64,000 nt of DNA from Tritrichomonas musculus (taxonomy: Eukaryota; Parabasalia; Tritrichomonadida; Tritrichomonadidae). Both the position numbers and the translations under genes were made by a program. Below are positions 16,390-25,139 of the stretch, in pieces (the first letter of the stretch is position 1; each line of letters opens with the position of its first letter). The notes beneath the pieces are model-generated. The model did not search any database, was not told the origin of the DNA, and was given only the letters and a program-made list of their open reading frames with translations. The stretch covers positions 3,224,001-3,288,000 of the forward strand of contig JAPFFF010000014.1 in assembly GCA_039105265.1 (NCBI GenBank), given 5' to 3'.

Positions 16390-17334
16390 ATGACTGAAAA
16401 CGAAGCTCAAGAAGAACAAATTTCGCAAGAAAATCAAAACACTCAAGAAGACCAAAATATTCCAGAAAATTTAGAAAATAAAGACAATCAAGAAAATAAA
16501 GAAAGCACAAAAGAAAAGAAAAGTAGTGATTATGTTTTCCCTGCGTGGAGCCATATACAAAATTACAAAAAAGCAATCAGAGGAATGGCTCCACAGCATT
16601 TATTGGATCCAAAAACCAGACATAAAATTTATGAATCAGTTTTTTGGCTTCAATATTGCTTTGGTGTTAATCTGGTTACCTTGGTTGATAGAGCTCAACT
16701 TCTTCAAGGTGTAGGTGGACTTTATGGACAATTAAAAGCACCATGCAATTTTTTATGCTTGTTTCTTAAATTACTTGAACTGGAACCTTCAGAAGAAGTC
16801 ATTCGACAAATGCTAAATACAAAATCCTGGCAAATGAAGAATTTACGTCTACTTGCTGCATTATATGTTAGGTTTACCTATCCATGCGAGCAAGTATATC
16901 TAATTCTCGAACCACTTTTACAACAATACAATAAAGTTGCTATTTTAAAAAATGATGGCTGGGAAATTACTTATTTCGACGTTGTTATTCAATCATTTAT
17001 CAAAGAAGATTTTTGGTGTGGTGTATCTTTTCCTCCATTAACACCTCGAGTTGGAATTCCTCCCAGACTTTCACCTCTTTCTCATCTTTTAGACAAAATT
17101 CATGATGAGGTTTACGAAGAACTTGGAATGGATCCAAGTGGTGAATTATTTGAAGTTCTTCAAGAGAAGCAAAAATTAAAAATTAGAGGACTTATATTTA
17201 AAAATAAAACCAAAGGCAAAAAGAAGAAAAAGAAATCAAAGTCAAAAGCAGGAGAACAAGAACAAAACCAAGTCAACGAAATTGAAGAAGAAAACAAATT
17301 ACGTGCAATGCTTGGACTTCCTCTCCTTCATTAA
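16390..17334 (+). CDS. PRP38: Pre-mRNA splicing factor PRP38
   Basis: The product has 314 residues. Residues about 48-235 are the PRP38 domain: MAPQHLLDPKTRHKIYESVF, FWLQYCFGVN, GGLYGQLKAPCNFLCLFLKL, LRLLAALYVRFT and FPPLTPRVGIPPRL are all recognisable family blocks. PRP38 is a component of the U4/U6.U5 tri-snRNP needed for spliceosome activation. The N-terminal 45 residues are a Glu/Gln/Asn-rich leader and residues about 275-300 a Lys-rich tail (KGKKKKKKSKSK) that may serve as nuclear localisation signal or RNA contact. It is one of two core splicing genes within 6 kb, although no other functional link between them is implied. Confidence 0.95.
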   Translation: MTENEAQEEQISQENQNTQEDQNIPENLENKDNQENKESTKEKKSSDYVFPAWSHIQNYKKAIRGMAPQHLLDPKTRHKIYESVFWLQYCFGVNLVTLVDRAQLLQGVGGLYGQLKAPCNFLCLFLKLLELEPSEEVIRQMLNTKSWQMKNLRLLAALYVRFTYPCEQVYLILEPLLQQYNKVAILKNDGWEITYFDVVIQSFIKEDFWCGVSFPPLTPRVGIPPRLSPLSHLLDKIHDEVYEELGMDPSGELFEVLQEKQKLKIRGLIFKNKTKGKKKKKKSKSKAGEQEQNQVNEIEEENKLRAMLGLPLLH

Positions 17335-17662
17335 GATTTTGATATTATATGTTTTTTATACTTGACAGAAATAATGCTATGTAATCAACTTTTTCTTTTT
17401 AGAATTTCTATTGTATAATGAAATTTTGAAGAAAATCATACTTTTCTAAGATATTTGTTTGAATTAAATAAAAATTTATTTTTTTTAATTTTCTTATTTA
17501 ACAAAATTAGATACAAATGCTTTCTTAGTCCTCTAGATTTAAAATGTGAGATTATTTTTCAATATTAAAAAAATATCAAATATATATAAAATTAAATAAG
17601 AATAATAAACACAAGATTTAAAAATCAAATAATAATTAATATTTAATGATAATAAAACAAAA
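17335..17662. other. Convergent 3' spacer, AT-rich
   Basis: This 328-base spacer sits between the stops of PRP38 and the minus-strand 1473-residue coiled-coil gene. It holds AT-rich sequence only; no terminator-like hairpin is obvious. Confidence 0.45.
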
Positions 17663-20600
17663 TTAACATTTCTGACTAAGTTTGATATTCTCAGAACGAA
17701 GATCAGAAAGTTGCTTTTCGATTTCTTTGTTTCTCTGATGCGCTTTTTCAAGCAATTCTGTAAGACGTTGATTCATCGCCATTGCACTCTTCAATTTCTT
17801 TTCAAGTTTTCTACATTTATTCTGTAAATCTCCTACTGTTTCCTCAACATCTTCTTCTTCTTCTTGAATGCTAAACATTTGATCATCATTTTCATCACTA
17901 CTTTGAATATCATTTTCATCATTAATGTTAGATACAAATCGAACTTGATTTCGATTTGTCTTGGATAGTTGCTTTTCTAATTTAGCAATTTTATTTTGTA
18001 GTTGTGAAATTTGATTTTTGAGATTTTCATTAACCTCATTTAATTCAATTTGTTCAGATTTTTCTTGTGATAAATATTCGTTTTCTTTTTGCAATTCTTC
18101 GATTTGTTTTCGAAGAGTTTTAATTTCATTGTTTTGATTAAATTGAGCTATCTTTTGCCTCAAGGTTTGATTTTCAATTTGTAATTTTTCATTTACTTCC
18201 AAAGTTGCGTTTAGTTCATTCAAAATTTGATTTTCGTTGGAACTTGAAGTTGAACTAGATCCATCAATTTGGGGCTTATCATGTTTCAATAACTGCATAA
18301 GTTCAATATTCTTTTCACGTAGTTGACTAATTTCTTTTTGTAAGATTTGATTCTGTCTTATTAGATCTGTATTATTTTGAATAGCAATAGAATTCTGATA
18401 ATCGTCTTGAGAAATGCTCAAAGAACTGTTTTTATTTTTAAGTTTCCTATTATCTTCTTTTAATATATTAATCATATTTTCATATTCTTTAAGTTGAGAT
18501 ATTAAATGGTCATTGTTTCTTCGGCTGGCTTTAAGTTCTTCAGTTAATTTTTGAATTGGCTTTTGTTTGGCCATTTCTTTTTTAAGCTGTAAATTTTCTT
18601 TTTCAAGAGTTTGAAGAGCGACACTCATTTGCGCTTTTTCATTTACAAATTTCTTTTGCTCTTCACAAAAATTATTTTGGATTTGAAGCGCAGTACTCTT
18701 AATTTGAAGAATATCTTTCTTTTTATTTGATAATAAAGAATTTAGCTTCTGTTTTTCATCGTTGATTTCGGATATCTGCAATTCTTGAAGTTGAATCTGT
18801 TTCATAAGTTCTTGTGAATTTTCATTTTGCTTTTGAATATCGTTTTTAAGGATTGAGATTTGAACATTAAGTTTGCCTTTTTCAGTATTGGCTGCTTCTA
18901 TTTCATCAGAAAGTTGTGAAAGTTGCAGTGTTTTTTCTTTCAACTGCGCTTTGAGAATTGTGTTTGTTTCACTTTTCTTTGAAATTTCAGCCTGAAGAGA
19001 TTTGATTTCATTTTCAAGATCACTGTTTTCAGAAACTAGATGATCATTATTATTTCGACTTTCTTCTAATTGAATGGATAACGACTGCTTATATTGCTGA
19101 AGATCGTTGAACTCTTTTATCATCTTATCAAGCCTCTTCTTTTGCTTTGAATTTTCTTTTTCGAGTAATGCTTTATCATTTTCAATTTGATTGATTTTAC
19201 TCTTTAAGATCTGAATTTCTTTATCTTTTGCTTCACATTGATCAACAACACCATGCAAAGCTTCAATTGTACAATTCAATTTATCAATTTGTTCTTTGAC
19301 TTTATTATTCGTTTCTTTCTCATTTTGTAATTCGTCAATTAATTTTCTTTTTTCTAATGTAAGCTTTTCAATTTCATCTTGCTGATCTTGAATCTTTTGC
19401 TTTAAACTATTACTAAGTTGAGTGAATTGCTTTTGAGTCTCTTTTAATTTCATATCAAGCCCTTTATTAAGTGATTCAAGTTCACTAATTCGTTCTTCTG
19501 AAGTTAAAAGATTTGCACGGAGGGCTTGATTCGTCTTATTAACATTTTCGAGTTTTTTCAGTTGGCTAAGATAAGCTTGAATTTCTTCTTCTTTCTTTTG
19601 GGCAAGAATATTATATTCATTTGATTTTTTCTCAAGAGAGATTTTAAGTGTTTTGATTTGTTTTTCATTGATATCATTTTGCTTTTGCATTTGAGATATT
19701 ATATGATCATTATTTTCTCGGCTTTCATTTAATTCATCAATTGTACTTTCAAGTTTAGATTCGAGAGAAACAATTTTCTCTTGAAATTGCTGATTTTGGA
19801 TCTGTAAACTTTCTTTTTGTTCAATAATAGAAGTGAGTTTATATTGAATTGCATTTTTTTCTTGATCAAGTTTGGTATAATCTTGATTAATTTGCTGAAT
19901 ATCATTTTGAAGTTGTTCTTTTTCTTTTTTATTCTTTTCAATTCTATTATTTAATATTCCATTTTGAGTACTTATCTTTTTAATATCAGATTCAAGTGAT
20001 GTAATTACAGCTTCTTTATTTGAAATTTGTTTCACAAGTTCAGATTTTGTATTTTCAAGCAATTGACTTCTTTGCTTAATTTGATCTTTTGCTTCATGCA
20101 GTTTTTGTTGATATTCTAAAATTTGATCTTGAAGCACTTGATTTTCTTTATTATATTTTTCTGTTTGTGCTTGGAATTTTTTAATTTGCTGATCGAATAA
20201 ATTTAATTGCTGATCAATTTCTTTTTTGTCGTTTACAAGTTTCATATTTTCTTGGAGAAGCCTGTTATTTTCTTTTTGATATTTCCTTGAGAGGTCAGAT
20301 TGTTCTTTCTCTAATTCAACGATTTTAATATTAAGATCATGATTATTTTTATCAAGTTCATTGTTTTTAATCAGATTCGAATTGTTTTCAGATCTCAGCT
20401 GCGTTATTTGATTTGAAAGATTTTGCTTGACCTTTAAAAGCGTATCATTAGATTCTTTCATTTGATTTAATTGCTCAGCAAAAATAGATATCTTTTCTTC
20501 ACAAGTTTTAATTTGGATCTTATTTTGTTGAAGTTCTTCTTCACGTTTTTGAAGTTTAGCCTTTGAACTGCTCAATTTCTTTTGAAGCTGCTGATTTTCA

Positions 20601-22084
20601 CTTGATATTTGTGCTAAATCACTCATCAAATTAGAAATTTTAGTTTTGCTTTCTTGTAAATCATCATCTTTTTTAGAAACAGATTTTTGTAGATTGTTCA
20701 AAGTTTGTGATAATTTATCATTTGTGATCTGTAATGCTTCGTACTTATTTGTCAAATCGGTTAGTCTTTGAGTTAATTCACCAATATCATTAGATTTTGA
20801 TTTCAGGTTTTCTTTAAGTTGTTGAACATTGTCAACTTTCTTTTGCATTTTATTGACTTCGATTTCTAGAATAGCAAGTTGCTTTGTAAGATTTTCTTTA
20901 TCATTTAATGCAGCGGAAAGTTTACTTTTCAAATCTTGATTTTCAATTCCTGCTGATTCTAGTAAATCGATTTGCTTTTTAAGGTTCAAATTCGCTTCTT
21001 TAATTGTATTAATCTGCACGTTAGCCCTTTCAATTTTTAATTCGGCATTATTTAATTTTGTTTTAAGTAATTTATTTTCTGCTTCTGCTTTTTCTCTTAG
21101 AATAATATTTTCTTCATTAGTTGAGCTAGTAGATGAGCTAGAATCATTTTTGGTGTTGGCAATTAAAAGGGTTGCAGATAACCGATTATTTTGATTTGTT
21201 AATTCTGAAATTTTGGCTTGCAATTGAATATTATTATTTTTTTCTGTACGCAACTTTTCTTCAATTATTTCTTTCTCAGATTTCAATCTCTGAATTTCAG
21301 TATCTTTAAATTGAATAACAGAATTATTAATTGAAGAAGAAGATTCATCACTGTTCTTTTTTGATGATTGTACCTTACTGAGCTCACCTTTAAGAACAGA
21401 AATAGTTTGTTGTAAAGAAGCAATTAAATCATCTTTTTCATTTTTATCAAAAACTAATTGGCTTTTCTCAACCATAAGCTGCTGATATTTATCTGTTGCT
21501 TCTTCATAAAGAGATTTCAATTCTTTATTTTTACTTGAAATAATTTTATATTTTTCACTAAGCTTTTTTTCTCTTTCATGAGATTGCGTTAAATCCATTG
21601 CAAACTTTGATAAATTTATCGAATCTGTTTGTATTTTAGTTGATAAATCTGCAATTTTTTGATTCAAATTAATCATTTCTTGAGTAAGTTGATCTCTCTC
21701 TTTTTGTAATTTCCAACATTTTTTTTGCAAGTCCAAATCATTATCCACCGAACTCTGTATTAAAAGTTGATCATTTAGATTTAACGAATCTGATTGCGTT
21801 TCGGAAAGTGAAGCACTGTTTTTCATAATTAAACAATTTTGAAGGCGCTGATTTTCTTCTTTTATTGATTTCATATCATTTTGATATTGCAATATGCGTT
21901 TTTTATAAACACCAACTGGCTTTGATGGAGTAAATTGAGTTCCGCTGATGCTATCATCGTTTGTATCATTGCTATTACTATTAGAATTAATATTGATTAT
22001 ATTGTTAATATTATCACTGCTATCGTTTTCATTTATATTAATACTGCTGCCCTCTGTCGAAGTAAAATCTGTTGATGGAAACAT
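17663..22084 (-). CDS. Giant coiled-coil protein (golgin/tether-like), 1473 residues
   Basis: After an Asn/Asp/Ser-rich start of about 45 residues, nearly the whole protein is a continuous Lys/Glu/Gln/Leu/Asn heptad pattern, giving a predicted rod well over 150 nm if fully coiled. It has no visible transmembrane segment, GRIP or other end domain; the last residues are SENIKLSQKC. A motif SRxNNDHLxSx recurs three times, at about 19690-19738, 19030-19070 and 18495-18540 (ELNESRENNDHIISQM, QLEESRNNNDHLVSEN, ELKASRRNNDHLISQL), where conserved Asn/Asp/His break the heptad, so the rod may have hinge or binding points there. Such proteins are often annotated by chance similarity as viral A-type inclusion-like; that label carries no meaning here. 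Tethering or cytoskeletal function is inference from shape only. Confidence 0.85.
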   Translation of the reverse strand: MFPSTDFTSTEGSSININENDSSDNINNIININSNSNSNDTNDDSISGTQFTPSKPVGVYKKRILQYQNDMKSIKEENQRLQNCLIMKNSASLSETQSDSLNLNDQLLIQSSVDNDLDLQKKCWKLQKERDQLTQEMINLNQKIADLSTKIQTDSINLSKFAMDLTQSHEREKKLSEKYKIISSKNKELKSLYEEATDKYQQLMVEKSQLVFDKNEKDDLIASLQQTISVLKGELSKVQSSKKNSDESSSSINNSVIQFKDTEIQRLKSEKEIIEEKLRTEKNNNIQLQAKISELTNQNNRLSATLLIANTKNDSSSSTSSTNEENIILREKAEAENKLLKTKLNNAELKIERANVQINTIKEANLNLKKQIDLLESAGIENQDLKSKLSAALNDKENLTKQLAILEIEVNKMQKKVDNVQQLKENLKSKSNDIGELTQRLTDLTNKYEALQITNDKLSQTLNNLQKSVSKKDDDLQESKTKISNLMSDLAQISSENQQLQKKLSSSKAKLQKREEELQQNKIQIKTCEEKISIFAEQLNQMKESNDTLLKVKQNLSNQITQLRSENNSNLIKNNELDKNNHDLNIKIVELEKEQSDLSRKYQKENNRLLQENMKLVNDKKEIDQQLNLFDQQIKKFQAQTEKYNKENQVLQDQILEYQQKLHEAKDQIKQRSQLLENTKSELVKQISNKEAVITSLESDIKKISTQNGILNNRIEKNKKEKEQLQNDIQQINQDYTKLDQEKNAIQYKLTSIIEQKESLQIQNQQFQEKIVSLESKLESTIDELNESRENNDHIISQMQKQNDINEKQIKTLKISLEKKSNEYNILAQKKEEEIQAYLSQLKKLENVNKTNQALRANLLTSEERISELESLNKGLDMKLKETQKQFTQLSNSLKQKIQDQQDEIEKLTLEKRKLIDELQNEKETNNKVKEQIDKLNCTIEALHGVVDQCEAKDKEIQILKSKINQIENDKALLEKENSKQKKRLDKMIKEFNDLQQYKQSLSIQLEESRNNNDHLVSENSDLENEIKSLQAEISKKSETNTILKAQLKEKTLQLSQLSDEIEAANTEKGKLNVQISILKNDIQKQNENSQELMKQIQLQELQISEINDEKQKLNSLLSNKKKDILQIKSTALQIQNNFCEEQKKFVNEKAQMSVALQTLEKENLQLKKEMAKQKPIQKLTEELKASRRNNDHLISQLKEYENMINILKEDNRKLKNKNSSLSISQDDYQNSIAIQNNTDLIRQNQILQKEISQLREKNIELMQLLKHDKPQIDGSSSTSSSNENQILNELNATLEVNEKLQIENQTLRQKIAQFNQNNEIKTLRKQIEELQKENEYLSQEKSEQIELNEVNENLKNQISQLQNKIAKLEKQLSKTNRNQVRFVSNINDENDIQSSDENDDQMFSIQEEEEDVEETVGDLQNKCRKLEKKLKSAMAMNQRLTELLEKAHQRNKEIEKQLSDLRSENIKLSQKC

Positions 22085-22104
22085 TACTTTCGATATTAAA
22101 TTTT

Positions 22105-22112
22105 AAACGGCA
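22105..22112 (-). promoter_or_regulatory. M3-like core promoter element of the giant coiled-coil gene
   Basis: The coding strand reads TGCCGTTT, a full M3 match, 21-28 bases upstream of the ATG at 22084. Confidence 0.5.
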
Positions 22113-22499
22113 ACTAATTAAAAGATTTACAACTTTTTGAATAATTTTATTCATTCTTTTTGAATGAGTCATTGGAATTATATTTTTTTTTGTGATAACC
22201 GTTTACAATTATGCTTTATCTTTTATTTTATCTAAAACAAAATAGTAAAAATAAAATAATGAAAACTTTTCAATAAAACATAATGCTTTGCAAAAGTAAT
22301 TGATTTGATACGAAATCTGATATATAATAATCTTGATCCTATTTTGTACCAATGGCAAGTTTTTACATTATTTTTTTATATCACAAAGAGAAATATGATT
22401 ATTTAAATATTCATTATCCATTGTTAATTAATACAGATGTATATTATTTAAACAAGCTTATTGAGTTAAAAATTGGTATAAAACTAAATATTAAATATT
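22113..22499. other. AT-rich spacer
   Basis: No gene is supported. A 63-codon plus-strand frame at 22352-22543 runs into the end of the minus-strand membrane protein and is judged spurious. Confidence 0.45.
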
Positions 22500-23126
22500 T
22501 CAAGCCAGTTTTGATCCATATTTTAACTTTTGAAGATTTTTAATTTCTTCAGGAAATGTTTGAGAAAATCGCTGTGAAGAAGCGAGAAAAGCTAAAAGAA
22601 TCAAATATCCAATATGGAGTATTATTATTGGTGTTTGTTTAAAGGATCCTGCTAAGATACCATATCTAAGTGAAGAATAAATAGAAAAACCTTCAAAACT
22701 GGCTGTTATTGCCCAAATCCACCAAGTATTAATATTATTGGAAGTAGGTGAACTGCTTTGTGATTCACCTTTATCATTATCAGCAGTTGAAATTTTCCTA
22801 CGCCTGCTACTTGAGTGCAATAAAAATTCAGCTAGCAAAAGTGAAAGATAAGAGGCTGCTGCAGGAAGAAGAACCTTATGACTTCCTGTTGAATAAGATG
22901 CAAATATAGTAACAGCTGAAACAATAATTGTCAATATAATAAAACTATATCGCTGCGATTTAACCATATGTTCATAATCTTTTGTTAAATTATCAATAAC
23001 TTGCTGTTGCTGTTCTTGATCGAGAATTTCGGCGCTGTCATTATCCGATTCTCCAGGATGAGCATGTGAACGATGCACCACAGATGATGAAGGATCTTGC
23101 TCATTGAGTTCGATACCAGAATCCAT
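22500..23126 (-). CDS. Small multi-span membrane protein, 208 residues
   Basis: Residues 1-55 are polar and acidic (SSVVHRSHAHPGESDND), then four hydrophobic spans can be read: about 60-78, 84-103, 134-151 and 164-183, with a short polar C-tail ending YGSKLA. A basic loop SSRRRK at 106-111 follows span two. The even number of spans places both ends on the same side, probably cytosolic. I do not recognise the family; a role in the endomembrane system is possible but not shown. The ATG at 23126 is supported by TCATA at 23133-23137 (coding strand) 9 bases upstream, an initiator match, and by GACCGAAT about 17-24 bases upstream, a near-match to M3. Confidence 0.75.
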   Translation of the reverse strand: MDSGIELNEQDPSSSVVHRSHAHPGESDNDSAEILDQEQQQQVIDNLTKDYEHMVKSQRYSFIILTIIVSAVTIFASYSTGSHKVLLPAAASYLSLLLAEFLLHSSSRRRKISTADNDKGESQSSSPTSNNINTWWIWAITASFEGFSIYSSLRYGILAGSFKQTPIIILHIGYLILLAFLASSQRFSQTFPEEIKNLQKLKYGSKLA

Positions 23127-23132
23127 TTATAA

Positions 23133-23137
23133 TATGA
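23133..23137 (-). promoter_or_regulatory. Initiator-like TCATA of the membrane-protein gene
   Basis: The coding strand reads TCATA, fitting TCA(+1)Y(A/T), with the putative start about 9 bases before the ATG. A GACCGAAT near-M3 site lies just upstream at 23143-23150. Confidence 0.4.
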
Positions 23138-23150
23138 AATTTATTCGGTC

Positions 23151-23902
23151 AATTAATTAGGTCTTTCAAATTTCAAAAATTTTGGGAAAATCTTGGGAAA
23201 TTTTAGAAATTTTCAGGATTTTTTACAATTCATGTATCAAAAGAATTAAAAGGATATGCATAATTTTAAGAATACAGAAACAAGGCAGATATACATGATA
23301 TTTTGTAATAAACTTTGACCAATCAATGAAAAATAAAAATATTTTCATGACTTTTTCATCCTATTGCAATTAGGCATATTTCATTGATATTTAAAATTAA
23401 TAAAAATTGCTTTTTTTTCTTTTATAATATATATTAATTTAAGGCTTGTATAATACATTTTTTTTAAATATGATGTACAAAATGGACAAAACAAAAAATA
23501 TTTAATATTCATTTTATATATATTATATATCTGCTTAAAAATAATCTAGAATAAATATTAAATAAAATAAGAATGTTTTATTAAAAATCAAAAATTGAGA
23601 AGTTTTGAGTTATCAATTAATAATTAATTTAAAAATTGAATAGTCATCAGTTATCCATCAAACAAATCAATTAAATACAATTGTTTTGAGATTATATTAA
23701 TATCTATTTAATATAAACATGTAATTATCACTAATAAACATACATATTTAATTTTAAAACATTTTAATTACTAAAATATTTTTAAAATCTAAATATTACC
23801 ATTACTTTTGCATTTTTTTAAAAAAATCAAAATTGAGTTTGACATCAAATTCAAATACTTTAATTGAAAAAATTGAGATATCTTTTTGATTCATATAAAT
23901 TG
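23151..23902. other. AT-rich divergent spacer
   Basis: About 750 bases, very AT-rich, with no coding frame. It ends in the 35-A tract in front of the phosphatase-like gene. Confidence 0.5.

Positions 23903-23937
<35 letters not shown>
23903..23937 (+). repeat. A35 homopolymer in the promoter of the phosphatase-like gene
   Basis: Thirty-five A in a row end 11 bases before the initiator-like TCATT and 24 bases before the ATG. A rigid poly(dA:dT) tract directly at a promoter could exclude nucleosomes; this is inference. Tracts of nearly equal length (34) occur at 31178 and 51745. Confidence 0.9.
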
Positions 23938-23939
<2 letters not shown>

Positions 23940-23947
23940 TTTCTACA

Positions 23948-23952
23948 TCATT
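23948..23952 (+). promoter_or_regulatory. Initiator-like TCATT of the phosphatase-like gene
   Basis: TCATT fits the trichomonad initiator, with its A (23950) 11 bases before the ATG at 23961, the same spacing as in the Rab gene. Confidence 0.5.
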
Positions 23953-23960
23953 TTTATATA

Positions 23961-24953
23961 ATGTTTCTTGGCACTTATCATGGAAGAGTTTATGGTGAAA
24001 GTGAAAAAGATACCGTTGCTGTTGAAGATACATATAATATATTAATCGCAAACAAACAATTAAAAAAAGATGAAATATTATTGTTAGATAAAAATAATTT
24101 AATGACTATCTGCAATTTAGCAAAACAGTGTTTATTAGAAGATCCAACAGTCCTCAAAGTTAGACCACATATACATATTATTGGTGACATAAAAGGAAAT
24201 TATAATTCAATATGGGATATGATACAAACAAACGAGACAACTGATCAATTTTTATTCCTTGGTGATTATGTAAATGAAGGTAAAAATTCAATAGAAGTAA
24301 TTACTTTAGTTCTTTGTATGAAACTTATTGCTCCAAAGCAAGTTTTCTTATTAAGAGGTTCTAGTGAAACTCCTGGAATGACCAGAAGGCTTGGCTTTAA
24401 AAATGAATGCGAAGAAAGATATGATAATGAATTATATCATAAATTCATTGAAGTTTTTGATTGCATGCCTCTTGCTGCTGTAATTAATGATGAAGAAAAT
24501 ACAAAATCTATTCTTTGCTTAAACGGAGGAATTTCACCAGAATTTACTAGTTTGAAACGTCTTGAAAAAGTTGAAAGACCTTTGAAAGAATCTGATATGA
24601 TTCTTGTTCATTCAATGCTATGGTCGGATCCAACTACCAAAGTAAATAAATTTGGTCAACACACCAAACAACCTGGATCATACGTTTATGGAAAAGAATC
24701 TGCTCATCAATTTTTGAAAGAGAATCATATAGATCAAATAATAAGATCTCACCAATATCAAGAAAAAGGATACTGCTATCCATATGGTGATAATGATCAT
24801 TCTGTTCTATCTATTTTTTCTGCACCGTTTTATTATAATGGAAAAGAACATCGAAATATAGGAACAACAGTATATGTGAGAGAAAGTATGCTTTATACAT
24901 TAAATAATTTCAGAGGAGATAAACACAAGATAAATAATGAATATCAATATTAA
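23961..24953 (+). CDS. PP1-like PPP-family pseudophosphatase
   Basis: The 330-residue product has the fold signature of PPP Ser/Thr phosphatases (PP1 group) over its whole length, but most metal and catalytic residues are replaced. GDxHG reads GDIKG (75-79; metal His to Lys), GDYVDRG reads GDYVNEG (101-107; the GD and Y stay, the catalytic Asp-Arg become Asn-Glu), GNHE reads GSSE (133-136; both the metal Asn and the catalytic His are lost), and HGG reads NGG (188-190). Only the late His in RSHQ (264) is kept. Hydrolysis is therefore very unlikely, while the intact frame and conserved core (LRGSSETPG, SMLWSDP, SIFSAPFYYNG) argue for a folded protein kept for binding, for example competing for PP1 regulators or substrates. 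The ATG at 23961 sits right behind an initiator box. Confidence 0.9.
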   Translation: MFLGTYHGRVYGESEKDTVAVEDTYNILIANKQLKKDEILLLDKNNLMTICNLAKQCLLEDPTVLKVRPHIHIIGDIKGNYNSIWDMIQTNETTDQFLFLGDYVNEGKNSIEVITLVLCMKLIAPKQVFLLRGSSETPGMTRRLGFKNECEERYDNELYHKFIEVFDCMPLAAVINDEENTKSILCLNGGISPEFTSLKRLEKVERPLKESDMILVHSMLWSDPTTKVNKFGQHTKQPGSYVYGKESAHQFLKENHIDQIIRSHQYQEKGYCYPYGDNDHSVLSIFSAPFYYNGKEHRNIGTTVYVRESMLYTLNNFRGDKHKINNEYQY

Positions 24954-25139
24954 AAATAGTTGATTAACTATAATTAATTGTTATTATTATATACGAGTAA
25001 ACATGTAACTTATTTATTTATATAAAAATTAAAGATTTTTTTTAAAAATATAAATATACAATTTTGATAAAAACAATATATTTGTTTTATTTAACTACAT
25101 TAAACAAAATATCATGAAAAATAATAATTATAACATACT

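Noticed and set aside
17663-22084. Viral A-type inclusion protein label for the giant coiled coil
   Set aside because: That label arises from coiled-coil composition only; nothing viral is visible.
22352-22543. 63-codon plus-strand frame
   Set aside because: Runs antisense into the membrane-protein gene and has Ile/Lys/Tyr/Asn bias typical of random AT-rich DNA.
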